DNA of 64,000 bases, taken from positions 11,028,920-11,092,919 of the forward strand of contig NC_090744.1 of the NCBI RefSeq assembly GCF_036898095.1, written 5' to 3'. The DNA comes from Palaemon carinicauda. Its lineage: Eukaryota > Arthropoda > Malacostraca > Decapoda > Palaemonidae. Position 1 is the stretch's first letter; every line of letters starts with the position of its first letter. Below, one piece after another: positions 18,817-29,440 of the stretch. Below the pieces are notes generated by a model. That model saw nothing but the letters and a program-made list of their open reading frames with translations. It had not been told where the DNA came from and did no database searches. Made by a program: the position numbers and the translations under genes.

Positions 18817-21353
18817 CATACATACATATACCAAAGGCACTTCCCCCAATTTTGGGGGGTAGCCGACAACAACAAGAAACAAAACAAAAAGGGGGACCCC
18901 TACTCTCTACGTTCCTCCAGCCTAACCAGGGACTCAGCCGAGTTCAGCTGGTACTGCTAGGGTGCCACAGCCCAACCTCCCACATTTCCACCACAGATGA
19001 AGCTTCATACTGCTGAGTCCCCTACTGCTGCTACCTCCGCGGTCATCTAAGGCACCGGAGGAAGCAGCAGGGCCTACCGGAACTGCGTCACAATCGCTCG
19101 CCATTCATTCCTATTTCTAGCACGCTCTCTTGCCTCTCTCACATCTATCCTCCTATCACCCAGAGCTTTCTTCACACCATCCATCCACCCAAACCTTGGC
19201 CTTCCTCTTGTACTTCTCCCATCAACTCTTGCATTCATCACCTTCTTTAGCAGACAGCCATTTTCCATTCTCTCAACATGGCCAAACCACCTCAACACAT
19301 TCATATCCACTCTAGCCGCTAACTCATTTCTTACACCCGTTCTCACCCTCACCACTTCGTTCCTAACCCTATCTACTCGAGATACACCAGCCATACTCCT
19401 CAGACACTTCATCTCAAACACATTCAATTTCTGTCTCTCCATCACTTTCATTCCCCACAACTCCGATCCATACATCACAGTTGGGACAATCACTTTCTCA
19501 TATAGAACTCTCTTTACATTCATGCCCAATCCTCTATTTTTTACTACTCCCTTAACTGCCCCCAACACTTTGCAACCTTCATTCACTCTCTGACGTACAT
19601 CTGCTTCCACTCCACCATTTGCTGCAACAACAGACCCCAAGTACTTAAACTGATCCACCTCCTCAAGTAACTCTCCATTCAACATGACATTCAACCTTGC
19701 ACCACCTTCCCTTCTCGTACATCTCATAACCTTACTCTTACCCACATTAACTCTCAACTTCCTTCTCTCACACACCCTTCCAAATTCTGTCACTAGTCGG
19801 TCAAGCTTCTCTTCTGTGTCTGCTACCAGTACAGTATCATCCGCAAACAACAACTGATTTACCTCCCATTCATGATCATTCTCGCCTAACAGTTTTAATC
19901 CTCGTCCAAGCACTCTAGCATTCACCTCTCTCACCACTCCATCAACATACAAGTTAAACAACCAGGGCGACATCACACATCCCTGTCTCAGCCCCACTCT
20001 CACCGGAAACCAATCGCTCACCTCCTTTCCTATTCTAACACATGCTTTACTACCTGTGTAGAAACTTTTCACTGCTTGCAACAACCTTCCACCAACTCCA
20101 AATAACCTCATCACATTCCACATTGCTTCCCTATCAACTCTATCATATGCTTTCTCCAGATCCATAAACGCAACATACACCTCCTTACCTTTTGCTAAAT
20201 ATTTCTCGCATATCTGCCTAACTGTAAAAATCTGATTCATACAACCCCTACCTCTTCTAAAACCACCCTGTACTTCCAAGATTGCATTCTCTGTTTTATC
20301 CTTAATCCTATTAATCAGTATTCTACCATACACTTTTCCAACTACACTCAACAAACTAATACCTCTTGAATTACAACACTCATACACATCTCCCTTACCC
20401 TTATATAGTGGTACAATACATGCACAGACCCAATCTACTGGTACCATTGACAACACAAAACACACATTAAACAATCTCACCAACCATTCAAGTACAGTCA
20501 CACCCCCTTCCTTCAACATCTCAGCTTTCACACCATCCATACCCGATGCTTTTCCTACTCTCGTTTCATCTAGTGCCCTCCTCACTTCCTCTATTGTAAT
20601 CTCTCTCTCATTCTCATCTCCCATCACTGGCACCTCAACACCTGGAACCGCAATTATATCTGCCTCCCTATCATCCTCAACATTCAGCAAACTTTCAAAA
20701 TATTCCGCCCACCTTTTCCTTGCCTCCTCTCCTTTTAACAACCTTCCATTTCCATCTTTCACTGTCTCTTCAATTCTTGCGCCGGCCTTCCTTACTCTCT
20801 TCACTTCTTTCCAAAACTTCTTCTTATTCTCTTCATATGACTGACCCAGTCCCTGACCCCACCTCAGGTCAGCTGCCCTCTTTGCCTCACGTACCTTGCG
20901 CTTTACTTCCACCTTTTGCTCTCTATATTTTTCATACTTCTCTATACTATTACTCTGCAGCCATTCTTCAAAAGCCCTCTTTTTCTCTTCCACTTTTACC
21001 TTCACTCCTTCATTCCACCATTCACTGCCCTTCCTCATGCTGCCTCCAACAACCTTCTTGCCACATACATCACTTGCAATCCCAACAAAATTTTCTTTTG
21101 CTAACTTCCACTCCTCCTCTAAATTACCAGTTTCTCTTACTCTCACCTCGTCATATGCCATTTTCAACCTTTCCTGATATTTACTTTTTACCCCCGGTTT
21201 TATTAGCTCTTCAACCCTCACTAGTTCCCTTTTACATCCACCTACTCTATTCCCCCACTCTTTTGCTACAACTAATTTTCCTTCCACCAAAAAATGATCA
21301 GACATACCGTTAGCCATACCCCTAAACACGTGCACGTCTTTCAATCTTCCAAA
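18817..21353 (-). mobile_element. RTE-like LINE insertion, 5'-truncated, with 11-bp target duplication
   Basis: The LINE lies on the minus strand inside a foldback MITE and is flanked by CATTTCTTTTA at 18806-18816 and 21354-21364. Its 3' UTR (19073 down to 18817) ends in GGTATATGTATGTATG, a simple-repeat tail as in RTE-clade elements. The 5' end is cut within the endonuclease domain. Only the reverse-transcriptase-bearing 3' portion was inserted. Confidence 0.9.
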
Positions 21354-21356
21354 CAT
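19074..21356 (-). CDS. RTE-like LINE ORF2: endonuclease C-terminus plus reverse transcriptase (760 aa, open)
   Basis: An uninterrupted 760-codon frame. Residues 1-40 are the tail of an apurinic-type endonuclease (MSDHFLVEGKL, with the SDH motif at 19-21). Residues 110-230 are a basic coiled linker. Reverse transcriptase follows: SGMDGVKAEMLKEGG at 271-285, VPLYKGKGD at 315-323, FMDLEKAYDRV at 397-407 (catalytic Asp), GLRQGCVMSPWLFNLYVDG at 455-473, and FADDTVLVAD with catalytic FADD at 504-507. The C-terminal part contains MYGSELWGMK and RWFGHVERM. No RNase H domain is present, as in the RTE clade. The ATG at 21356 is fortuitous and overlaps the target duplication: the true protein is 5'-truncated, so autonomous movement is unlikely. 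The open frame indicates a recent insertion. Confidence 0.88.
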   Translation of the reverse strand: MFGRLKDVHVFRGMANGMSDHFLVEGKLVVAKEWGNRVGGCKRELVRVEELIKPGVKSKYQERLKMAYDEVRVRETGNLEEEWKLAKENFVGIASDVCGKKVVGGSMRKGSEWWNEGVKVKVEEKKRAFEEWLQSNSIEKYEKYREQKVEVKRKVREAKRAADLRWGQGLGQSYEENKKKFWKEVKRVRKAGARIEETVKDGNGRLLKGEEARKRWAEYFESLLNVEDDREADIIAVPGVEVPVMGDENEREITIEEVRRALDETRVGKASGMDGVKAEMLKEGGVTVLEWLVRLFNVCFVLSMVPVDWVCACIVPLYKGKGDVYECCNSRGISLLSVVGKVYGRILINRIKDKTENAILEVQGGFRRGRGCMNQIFTVRQICEKYLAKGKEVYVAFMDLEKAYDRVDREAMWNVMRLFGVGGRLLQAVKSFYTGSKACVRIGKEVSDWFPVRVGLRQGCVMSPWLFNLYVDGVVREVNARVLGRGLKLLGENDHEWEVNQLLFADDTVLVADTEEKLDRLVTEFGRVCERRKLRVNVGKSKVMRCTRREGGARLNVMLNGELLEEVDQFKYLGSVVAANGGVEADVRQRVNEGCKVLGAVKGVVKNRGLGMNVKRVLYEKVIVPTVMYGSELWGMKVMERQKLNVFEMKCLRSMAGVSRVDRVRNEVVRVRTGVRNELAARVDMNVLRWFGHVERMENGCLLKKVMNARVDGRSTRGRPRFGWMDGVKKALGDRRIDVREARERARNRNEWRAIVTQFR

Positions 21357-22059
21357 TTCTTTTAGCGATGCATATTTGCACCAACTCGCGGCGGTGCCCT
21401 TTTAGCTCGGAAAAGTTTCCGGATCGCTGATTGGTTGGACAAGATCATTCTAACCAATCAGCGATCCGGAAACTTTTCCGAGCTAAAAGGGCACCGCCGC
21501 GAGTCGGTGCAAATATGCATCACTAAAAGAAATGGACTATAGACGCACATGACTCAACATCATATCTTGCATGCTGTCCGAGGAGCAGTCAAACCAAGGC
21601 GAGGAAGATTGGAAGATTATAGGCCAAAATATCACTGTTTATACTGCTCAAGTAATCACCCTTAAATACAAGTTTAGAGAAACCAGATAGATTTCTAAAG
21701 TAATCACCCACCATATTGTGGTTCACCTATTGATTTCTCAGTAAATCTTGGATTTATGAATAACTGTAAATCTATATCACGGACGTCTCTTTATATACCC
21801 ACTATTTTATTGTAAATTGACTTTATTGGGTTTATAAAAGCTTAAACAAATATGAAAAATTATAAAGAAAAAAGAAAAACATCTTTGATATCTGCATGTA
21901 CTTTACACCTTTCACAGAGGGACTTGGAACATAACACTGAGATGGCTGAAAGATTACTGTACTGTGCTGTGGAATTAAAAGATACCTTTACTTTACCCAC
22001 TAAAATAAAGGGTGAGAGAGAAAAAAATGCTGTTGGACCAACATAAGAAAATAATAACC

Positions 22060-22560
22060 GAATGTGATACAGAAGGTAAATTGAACATTAATTCCAGATT
22101 AACCAACAAATTAAAATGGAGGGCAGTATTCAGAACCGGGCGTCCAAAATACTTAAGAGAATTGTTACACATTGCACAACCAACAAATTGTGTCGACACG
22201 AAAATAATTACAGATGGCTTTAAACTGTTGGAACCTAGATTTATGTCTACTTTAGGCTCCAGAGCCTTTAAATATTTGGCCTGAAGACTATATAATAAGC
22301 TCCACGAAACATTCGAATGATTGAAGACATTAAGGCTTTCAAGAGGAAACTGATGACTTTCTTATTTCATAAGTCTTTTGACAGTGACGATTCAACAGTA
22401 AATTAACAATATGCAATACGAAATGTTAAATACTCTGAACGAACAGGTTAAACGACAGTGGAGGTCCTGTAGAGAGTGGGGTTCCCCTGCTGTATGGGAC
22501 GGGCAAAGCAGCCATCAAAGTAAAGTAAAAGTAAGTAAAGAAACAGTTCTAGCTCAAGGT
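22060..22560 (+). pseudogene. CR1/L2-like ORF2 C-terminus and 3' tail (unit 1)
   Basis: Reads RPKYLRELLHIAQPTN, then DGFKLLEPRFMSTLGSRAFKY, stop, RLYNKLHETFE, stop, LKTL, the usual end of a CR1/L2-type reverse transcriptase protein (FK..LKT.LF). The 3' UTR ends GTCCTGTAGAGAGTGGGGTT and a tail of AAAGTAAAGTAAAAGTAAGT. The sister copy is at 32170-32650. Preceding sequence 21542-22059 is duplicated unit sequence without a readable gene. Confidence 0.6.
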
Positions 22561-24299
22561 TAACCAAAAGTGGATTATTTTGTATAAAAATTGCACCATA
22601 ACATCTAAAAGCGTTGGTACAAATAAGACAACCACCACTATGCAAGGATGCAAATTAATGAGGAAAACAATGTTGCTGGTGTCTATAACAATACAGCATG
22701 ACAGGAGAAGATGGAAGTCTTTGAGGTCACAGAGGAAAAGGTTCATTATAAGGGTGATGTATCTGGACATTGCCAACTTACAAAAGGAATGAAGCTCCCA
22801 AGAGAATACCTTCAATTGAGAGTTGACAGAAACACACATGTAACACCCAAGTACTGTATTGCTTAATAAAAGAAAAATTTCAATTAAGTTCAAAATAGTA
22901 ATGTTACATTAAGAGTGGCACTTCTCAATGGTAACGAGGATCAAATGGAAAGAATTAAAAGTTGAAAGGCAAAAATATGAATAATATATTGCCAACTACT
23001 TTGGACCAAGCACCTTCAATAATGAACTAGGAGAAGTTTATCCAAACTGGCTTAATCTTCATTTATAGGGCAATCACACAAAAGACTGCCAGGTATAAAA
23101 CCCCTAAACATTTCACATTACCAACTGAATAGTCAACAAAAAGGAAACCAAGTGAAATAAAAAGTTGATCAAGAAAGAACCTGGAAAGACAAGATAAAAA
23201 ATTTTCAAGACTATATGAGTCTTTGGATCACACTGACAGATATGATTTATGAATTTCTGCTATATAAGACAATACTGGGGTCTGTGAACCCATTTCCAGT
23301 GCAGGAAAACTGAGCAGCTATGATAAACAGTAAAGGGTAAGAGACTGGACAGCAAAGACGGAAGAAAGGAACCTGGAATTGAGATAAAGTAGAACGATAT
23401 ATAGAAGGTGCCAATGGAATGCTGCAAAGACTTAAGCAATGCCTACAGTGCCCTGGAGGAGGGGCACTGATGGCACAACCCTCCAACAAATGGAAATATG
23501 CGTCAACATGGCAGTCGAGATATCAATTCTATAGTAAACTGGAAGGGAAATGATATTGCCATTGTAGCTTAGGAGCTGTGATTTGTGATACAGAATTTCA
23601 GCTATAAGACCCAGAGCTCTAAATGGGGAGATCCTTCAGAGCAGAGGTGCAAACTTAGGAGGAAATCCCCGCTGTTATATAATTAAGTTTAAAGACATCT
23701 GATAAAGAGGAGAAATTGTGAAAGGAAGTATGGTGCAGCCAATATCCAAAAGGACCCTTGTAACATGCAGTGCTATGATACTGGACCCGCACGAGGCTAA
23801 GAGATAAAAATAATTTACCTTAAATACTCGCCTAATACAATGAAATAAACAGCCTATGATTGTTTGGAACTAATATTAAGATTGCTTTGAAAATTAATTC
23901 CCTCCTCACTAAAGTAACTTTTATATTCTATATAATATACAGTATTACACTTTACCAGAGCATTAAAATGCACAACCACCTACCAGTGCTTAATCAAACA
24001 TGAATTAAAGAATATTAACTACTCCACCAGCAGATTCAAGGCAGAAATCCACGGTTCCTCCCCCTCGAGAAGCTTTGGCTTCTTCCTCCTCTCCTCTGAA
24101 GAGGGAGTGAGGAGTTCCTCATCAGCGGAAGCTCAGCATAGTCGTTCCGCTTCCAAAAGCTTGATAGTGTATAGATCTGAAAGTAAATAAATTTTTATTC
24201 CAAATATTACATGTACAGTATATTGCTAAGTGATTTACATAATTTATAAAGAAAAAATAGCAATTTCTTCACACAGACCTCATATGACATTTTTGTTTT
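22561..24299. other. Unassigned duplicated sequence with one interspersed repeat and a candidate exon
   Basis: AT-rich sequence shared with unit 2 (32651-33287 and 39948-41077). It includes a repeat at about 23240-23490 that on the minus strand reads GCACTGTAGGCATTGCTTAA, a string I associate with a dispersed decapod repeat, and a GC-richer segment at 24020-24170 that could be an exon (see findings). A 70-base segment around 22680-22760 is tandemly duplicated in unit 2 only (32780 and 32920). Confidence 0.45.
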
Positions 24300-24553
24300 A
24301 ATTTGTTTTTTCAAGCACATTTTGCAGTATATTTCTTTTAAATTGCTTTAACAGCCTTAATTTTCATCAGAGGGGGGTCAGATTGGTATCATTCTCTTGG
24401 AAAATGCCTGAAGTTTCTCAAAAAATTATCAAATATATGCAAAAAAAAATTCAAATAACAGTTTTCTGCAAGGACGTACCGGTACGTCCATGCGGGTAAA
24501 GGGATGAGTTTTGTGGAACGTACCAGTACGTCCTTTGGGGGTAAAAGGGTTAA
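24300..24553 (-). mobile_element. piggyBac-like MITE, truncated (unit 1)
   Basis: It retains the right terminus (GGGGGTAAAAGGGTTAA, ending 24553) and the palindrome GGACGTACCGGTACGTCC at 24472-24489, but has lost the other terminal repeat. The identical truncation in unit 2 (41078-41331) shows it predates the duplication. Confidence 0.75.
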
Positions 24554-24644
24554 GGACCAATTACTCGTCGTACATCAAGTTCCATTCAGTAAGATTAAAT
24601 AATTTATCTCAAAGCTTGTATACCAGATGCAACCCTAGTTGGGA

Positions 24645-24840
24645 AATCAAGATGCTAAAAGCCCAAGGGCTCCAACAAGGAAAATAGCCTAGTGAGGAAA
24701 GGAAATAAAGGAAAGAATGTTGTGCCTAAGTGTACCCTCTAGCACAAGAACTCTAACCCAAGACAGTGAAAAACCATGGTACAGAGACTACGGCATTACC
24801 CGAGACTAAGGAACAATGGTTTGATTTTCATACCTCACTC
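24645..24840 (-). mobile_element. (AAT)-tailed retroposon fragment (unit 1)
   Basis: Minus-strand match: GCAACCCTAGTTGGGAAATC, then GGCTCCAACAAGGAAAATAG, then CATGGTACAGAGACTACGGC. It has an internal deletion relative to 4562-5230. The paralogue is at 41409-41615. Confidence 0.65.
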
Positions 24841-25360
24841 CATGTGAGGGACATATATTGTTTTTCTTGAATGTTTCTTCACCTCCTGCTGCCAAATCTT
24901 CCAATCAATTCATCTTGGTCATTGCTGGGCCAAATGACTTGAAATTTGGCACAGAGGTCGAGTGGGTAAATACCCAGATGAGTTTAAATTTTTTCTTTTG
25001 ATACATACCAAAATTGGTTTTTTTGCCATTTTCTGACAAAAGAAATTATATTTTGGTCTCCTGTGCCCTGGTATTACAACCAAATGAATTGAAAATTGAT
25101 ACCGAGGTGCCCTAGATGAATACCAATAGAAAGTCTAAACATTTTTGGAACAAGTTTCTTCAAAATGTTTAATTTTGCAATTCTATTTCATTTTTAGACA
25201 AAACATTTACATTTTCGGCTCATGTGCCCTCACATGTAAACCAAATGATCTGAAATTTTGTATGATATATGTCCACAAGATGTAAGTCATTTTTTTTGTA
25301 TGCATTACTTTAAAATGATTTTTAGAATTTTTACTCTTTATAGACCAAAAAATTGCATTT

Positions 25361-28010
25361 TCTGGGCTCAATCCCTGTGCCGCCCAGTGAAATGCTCCTT
25401 AAGCACCATTTCAAAGGAATATAACTGCTAATATTACCAGAGAAAAAATGTATAGGAATGCTAGGTTGAACTAGCTCGCTCACCTAATGGTGTCGGTATA
25501 GACTGGGGCGAAATACCAGAGGTCTCGTACCATTTAGACTTCTCCTCTTCGAAATCCCTCAATAGTGAGGTGCAGTTCAACCTCCCCTGCCTCGCAGACC
25601 AGTACTACTAACTCTACCCACGCTTGCCCATCACTCCTTTCTAGCACCTGATTTGTATAAGTCCAACGTGTTTTTTCTCGTGTTTTCATTGGATTTATCA
25701 TCAACTTTCTCTCGATGGCCGATTCCCAAGTTACCCCATCGAAGTTAAGTACTTTATCCATGAGTTTTAGCGAGATTGGGCAGTGTAACCTTTGTTTTTA
25801 TTATTGAGAAGTATTTATATATGAGCGGCGTCCCCGTTCTTTCTTTCGCCTCTGCCCTTTTTTCTCGTTAGTTCGTCCGTCATTAATATTCGTTCGAACA
25901 TTTAGGAGTTTTTTCCTTATATTCATATAGTACACCGACTTTATGCTTTCATATAGCATTTATTTTATGTTATCCTATGATATCGGTGTTAGCGTTTCAT
26001 CAGGAGTAGGTTATGTTGGTATGCCTGCATTCGTGCATGTTGGTGGATAGCGTCACCATTGAGATTGTTTCGCTAGTTCTAGGAGCGTTAATGACGACCA
26101 TCTCACTTATTATTATTAAACCTTTTAGTTTTATTACGCTCCACCTAGTTTTACATTTGGTTCGAGTGGGACTCTCGCGTATTTTGTTGTTTTTACTGTT
26201 CGATCTACCGCTTCAGTAACTAGGTTGGTACCCCTGCTTTCCATCTGCTGATGGCGTCATGCTCCTCCCTTACCACTCGCTCGAGTCCCTCTCTCGCCAT
26301 ATTATTTCTGCATGCCTAACCTTACTTACGTGATTTCGCTTTTAATTCATTAATTATTTTTATGTATTTGTGCATTGATATTACTGTATATTTATTGCTT
26401 AACTCCGTTATGATCATATTTTTGGGATTTTCATGTCATGTTGAGGGGATCTCCAGTTGGTAGCCCTGTCTACCACTACGCACTGGCGATTCCCCGGTAC
26501 CATACCCCCCCCCCCCCCCACAGGTTGGGGAGGCTATTCCATCGCCCCCCTCCAGTGTACACCCTTCCTCTCACTCGATGGTTGTTGGTTATGACATACG
26601 GGTCAAGTATGCTTGTTCCTCAGTCTTCCCTCAACGTTCCGACATATTGAGGACTGAGTGTACCAACGGGGTGTGACTTAGTCTCATTCATTCATACCGG
26701 GCGGTTTCGTCTCCCCCCCTCCCGTCGCCCCGATTGGCCATCGGTCGGGGAGGGGGAGGGCCGGGACCACCGGGGACTATCACACGTGATTAGTCGGTAT
26801 AACTGCACCTTGGTGTAACCTTGCTTTTAGCTACGGTTGTTAGAATGAGCACTTGTATTAGGAGTGTCCCCACCTACGGTACCTCCTGCTATTATCGTCC
26901 GTATAGGACTTATTAATATCCCATATCATTATATTATATTCGACATGAATCATTACCTTCGTCCCGGTACCTCCGGTAGGGTAGTGGGGGTTCCATTGGC
27001 TCCCCCCGCGCTCTCCCGTTGTACCCTCCCGTCATCAGACATCGGAGCCGCCGGGCTCTTAACTACAAGATCTGTTGACACTGACAGTTTTGATTAATAT
27101 CCTCCCTCCGGGAGCCCTATTCATTACAGACATTAGTTTCAGATCATAATTGGCGTTCTCTATTTATGTATTTTAAGGATGTATCTTAAGTTACTTTAAG
27201 TTTACTTTAAGTTTACTTTGTTTACTTTACCAACCCTGTTCCCCGGCCCCGGGGGCCCCGGAACTAGTTATGATTATAATTATTCATCACTGTTTTTTGC
27301 ATCCTTTTTCATCCCCGGCTCTGCCGGATTGCTCTTGGAATAGTCTCAGTTCTCTGCATGTTTAGTCTAAGGCTATACATTTATTTTATTAACTGGCAGG
27401 TCCCGGACCCTCCAGGACCCCTTATAGAGAAACTAGTAGATGCTCATGGACTATTCCTTTTACAGGTGGTCCGTTGCCGGATGACAGCCTGCGCGGCCGT
27501 CCTTCAACAGCCTTGCGGACATGCAGTCTGTCGGTCCCACGCGGACTGTGGGATCCAGATGGACGATATTGTTGTATGGCACCCTGACAACTGCCTTACC
27601 TGTTATGACCTTATCTCCACCCTCGCTTCAGATTCGGTGAGCCTCTTTCAGTCATTTTTGTATTTACATTCCCTTCACTGGGCGGCATCAATATTATACA
27701 TACTCATTGACTTCTGTTATGAATCTTCGGGTTCATTCATCATTTTGTCCCTCGGGTTTGCTAACCTTATCCCCGTCCTTTCAGAGTCCCCAGGCGGCTA
27801 AAACTTCAGCAAGAGCCACTTTGAAATTGTGGGTAGGCGGCTTCGCCCGTAACGTAAAGGCCAAGAAGCCCTACGTCCTCTCAGAAGATTATTGTAATCT
27901 TATCTACCCGAACGCAAAATCTTCGGCAGCAGTGCCTAGGCAAGTGGCGGCCCCTATAATTGCCGACATTGCGGAAACCGTAGAACAAAATCTCGTTCAG
28001 GATACAGACA
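25361..28010 (+). mobile_element. Insertion of an unrecognised retroelement-like segment (unit 1 only)
   Basis: Unit 2 at 42026-42073 runs straight through the site occupied here by 2.65 kb, so the segment is an insertion. Its left 230 bp match the dispersed repeat at 6666-6935. The interior is markedly GC-richer than the surroundings, with a C tract at about 26505 and (C/G)-rich blocks at 26700-27060 and 27240-27330. The right 530 bp hold a two-exon Cys/His-rich frame that is cut off at the boundary. I read it as a 5' portion (terminal repeat, leader, start of gag-like ORF) of a retroelement whose 3' part is missing. Confidence 0.55.
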
Positions 28011-28027
28011 TTGCTCTTATGCCCTAG
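27481..28027 (+). CDS. Cys/His-rich gag-like frame, two exons, truncated
   Basis: Exon 1 (27481-27636) starts MTACAAVLQQPCGHAVCRSH and continues with ADCGI and VVWHPDNCLTCYDLIS, a cluster of Cys and His residues suited to zinc binding. It ends at a GTGAG donor. A 148-base intron (27637-27784) ends in CCTTTCAG. Exon 2 (27785-28027) continues SPQAAKTSARATLKLWVGGF, then RNVKAKKPYVLSEDYC and AETVEQNLVQDTD, where the insertion boundary falls; the last few codons and stop are host sequence. The intron is not a multiple of three, so splicing is needed to join the frames. The N-terminal Cys pattern loosely recalls the DIRS Gag at 39563, but I do not recognise the family. A host exon pair captured by a transposon is the main alternative. 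Confidence 0.45.
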
Positions 28028-28209
28028 TATTTAAATCACTTGACCTGAAATTTGGTATGGAAATACCTATATTATACGCCCACAGGACGTTAATTACGAC
28101 TTTTGCTTTACACCACTTGAGTGATTTCTTGTAAATCTATCGGGGATCCATTTCTGGAAAAGATTAATATAGTCCAGTACATGGTTGCATGGATAGGGAG
28201 ATATTGCCT

Positions 28210-28675
28210 TTCTAGTGAAGTGTCCTTTTTCTAGAAGAGTTGCTTACCATAACTAAAAAATCTATTCTACCCCTACCAAGTGAGTAGAAGCCACTGAACA
28301 ATTAGAGTGCAGCTCTTCTAGAAGGACACTCCAAAATAAAAAGATTGTTCTCTGATCTTGGATAGTGCCATAGCCTCTTTACCATGGTCTTTCAGTATCT
28401 TGGGGTAGAGTTCTCTTGCTTGAGGGTGCACTTGGGCACACTATTCTATTTTATTTTTCTTCTTGTTTTTCTTAAAGTTTTTATAGTTTATATATGAAAT
28501 ATTTATTTTAATGTTGTTACTGTTGTTGAAATATTTTATATTAGTTGTCAATTACTTTTCTTGAAGTTTCCTTATTTCCTTTTGTCACCGAGATATAATC
28601 CCTGTTGGAGCCCTAGGACTTATAGCATTGTGATTTTCCAACTAGGGATGTAGTTTAGCAAGTAACAACAACAAC

Positions 28676-28719
<44 letters not shown>

Positions 28720-28725
28720 CAAATA
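28210..28725 (+). mobile_element. (AAT)-tailed retroposon with AAT array (unit 1)
   Basis: A short minus-strand piece (28210-28312) is followed head-to-head by a plus-strand copy (28313 on) that ends in TTTAGCAAGTAACAACAACA and an AAT array to about 28725. The same arrangement occurs at 42240-42788, where the AAT array is longer (about 85 bp against about 45 bp). Confidence 0.65.
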
Positions 28726-28879
28726 GTTGAAAAGCCAACAACACTCATTCCAGTGTGGGTAAAGATCCCTCATTTTCCTTAAACCATTTGTATTTTACTT
28801 TTCCCCGACCACCCACCCCCACACGAATATGGAGTTACCAACCCACAATCAATGATACTCTCCTGTTTTGACAAAGATG

Positions 28880-29030
28880 ATCGAACAGTAAGCAAACAAT
28901 GTGAATTGTGAAATGTTAAATGTTCCCGAATGAACATCATAAAACAGCCGTGGAGGTCCTGTAGAGAGTAGGGTTCCCTTGCTGTACGGGACCAGATAAG
29001 CAGCCCTTAAAGTAAAGAAAGTCATTCCTG
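28880..29030 (+). mobile_element. CR1/L2-like 3' tail fragment (unit 1)
   Basis: GGAGGTCCTGTAGAGAGTAG, then ACGGGACCAGATAAGCAGCC and a CTTAAAGTAAAGAAAG tail: the same 3' end as the element at 22060-22560, heavily 5'-truncated. Paralogue at 42930-43085; related tails at 31195-31275 and 46280-46370. Confidence 0.55.
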
Positions 29031-29077
29031 ACACTTTCCTCTGAGACTGCTTTAAAAGATTTGATTCTGGATTTTAG

Positions 29078-29350
29078 GGTTTAAAGGCCACTCATGAATG
29101 GCAGAAGCAAGGGACATTAGCAAGCTCCTGAGAATTACCACATATACATATGATCAGCACCAAATGCCCTCTTCACCCAAGCTAGGACCAGGGAGGGGTA
29201 GGGAATGGTAGACCTTTAGGTTCCCCAAAACCCCCATCCTTAGCTCTCAAGGATGGTGAGGTTGCAGACACTACAAGAAACTATCGTGCTTGAGCAGGTA
29301 TTGAAAACCTGTCCGGCAGATCGCCTGGCAGAGGTTTTTTCAATAGGCTA
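29078..29350 (-). mobile_element. tRNA-derived SINE, copy 2 (unit 1)
   Basis: Minus-strand SINE with the body TAGTTTCTTGTAGTGTCTGC (complement of 29266-29285) and terminal GGCCTTTAAACCC. The head near 29290-29350 is more degraded than in copy 1. Paralogue at 43141-43412. Confidence 0.7.
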
Positions 29351-29384
29351 ATTCCCTAGTACTATCCCAAAGGGTTTTGGTAGC

Positions 29385-29440
29385 ATATTGGAAATGTCTC
29401 TGCCTGGTAATCTGCTGGACTGGGGTTTAAGACCAAGACA
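29385..29440 (+). mobile_element. Isolated SINE head (tRNA-like), plus strand
   Basis: TAGCATATTGG matches the pol III A box at 10 of 11 positions, followed by CTGCCTGGTAATCTGCTGGA and a B box GGTTTAAGACC. It is a tRNA-like promoter head pointing away from the minus-strand SINE copy at 29078-29350, and is immediately joined to a retroposon fragment. Confidence 0.6.

Larger units (their letters stand above)
18801..21539. mobile_element. Foldback MITE split by a LINE insertion
   Basis: The left terminal 16 bases (TAGTCCATTTCTTTTA) lie at 18801-18816. The remainder, from CATTTCTTTTAGCGATGCAT at 21354 to GGACTA at 21539, is the second copy of the 191-bp foldback element. TA duplications lie at 18799-18800 and 21540-21541. 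The sister duplication unit has the uninterrupted target ATATACTAGACGC at about 31655-31667, so insertion happened after the duplication or was not shared by it. Confidence 0.9.

Noticed and set aside
20720..21313. Plus-strand frame of about 197 residues opposite the RTE-like LINE
   Set aside because: Antisense shadow of the 760-residue reverse transcriptase; Ser/Leu/Pro-rich with no domain.
25534..25761. Minus-strand frame of about 75 residues
   Set aside because: No domain, and it falls in the dispersed repeat shared with 6666-6935, where the frame is not conserved.
25361..28010. Integrated DNA virus fragment
   Set aside because: I looked for virus-like genes because decapod genomes can hold viral insertions; the only coding signal is a short spliced Cys/His-rich frame, with no viral hallmark gene.
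29385..29440. Functional tRNA gene
   Set aside because: Pol III boxes are present but no acceptor stem or clover-leaf can be drawn, and the sequence matches SINE heads in the same window.
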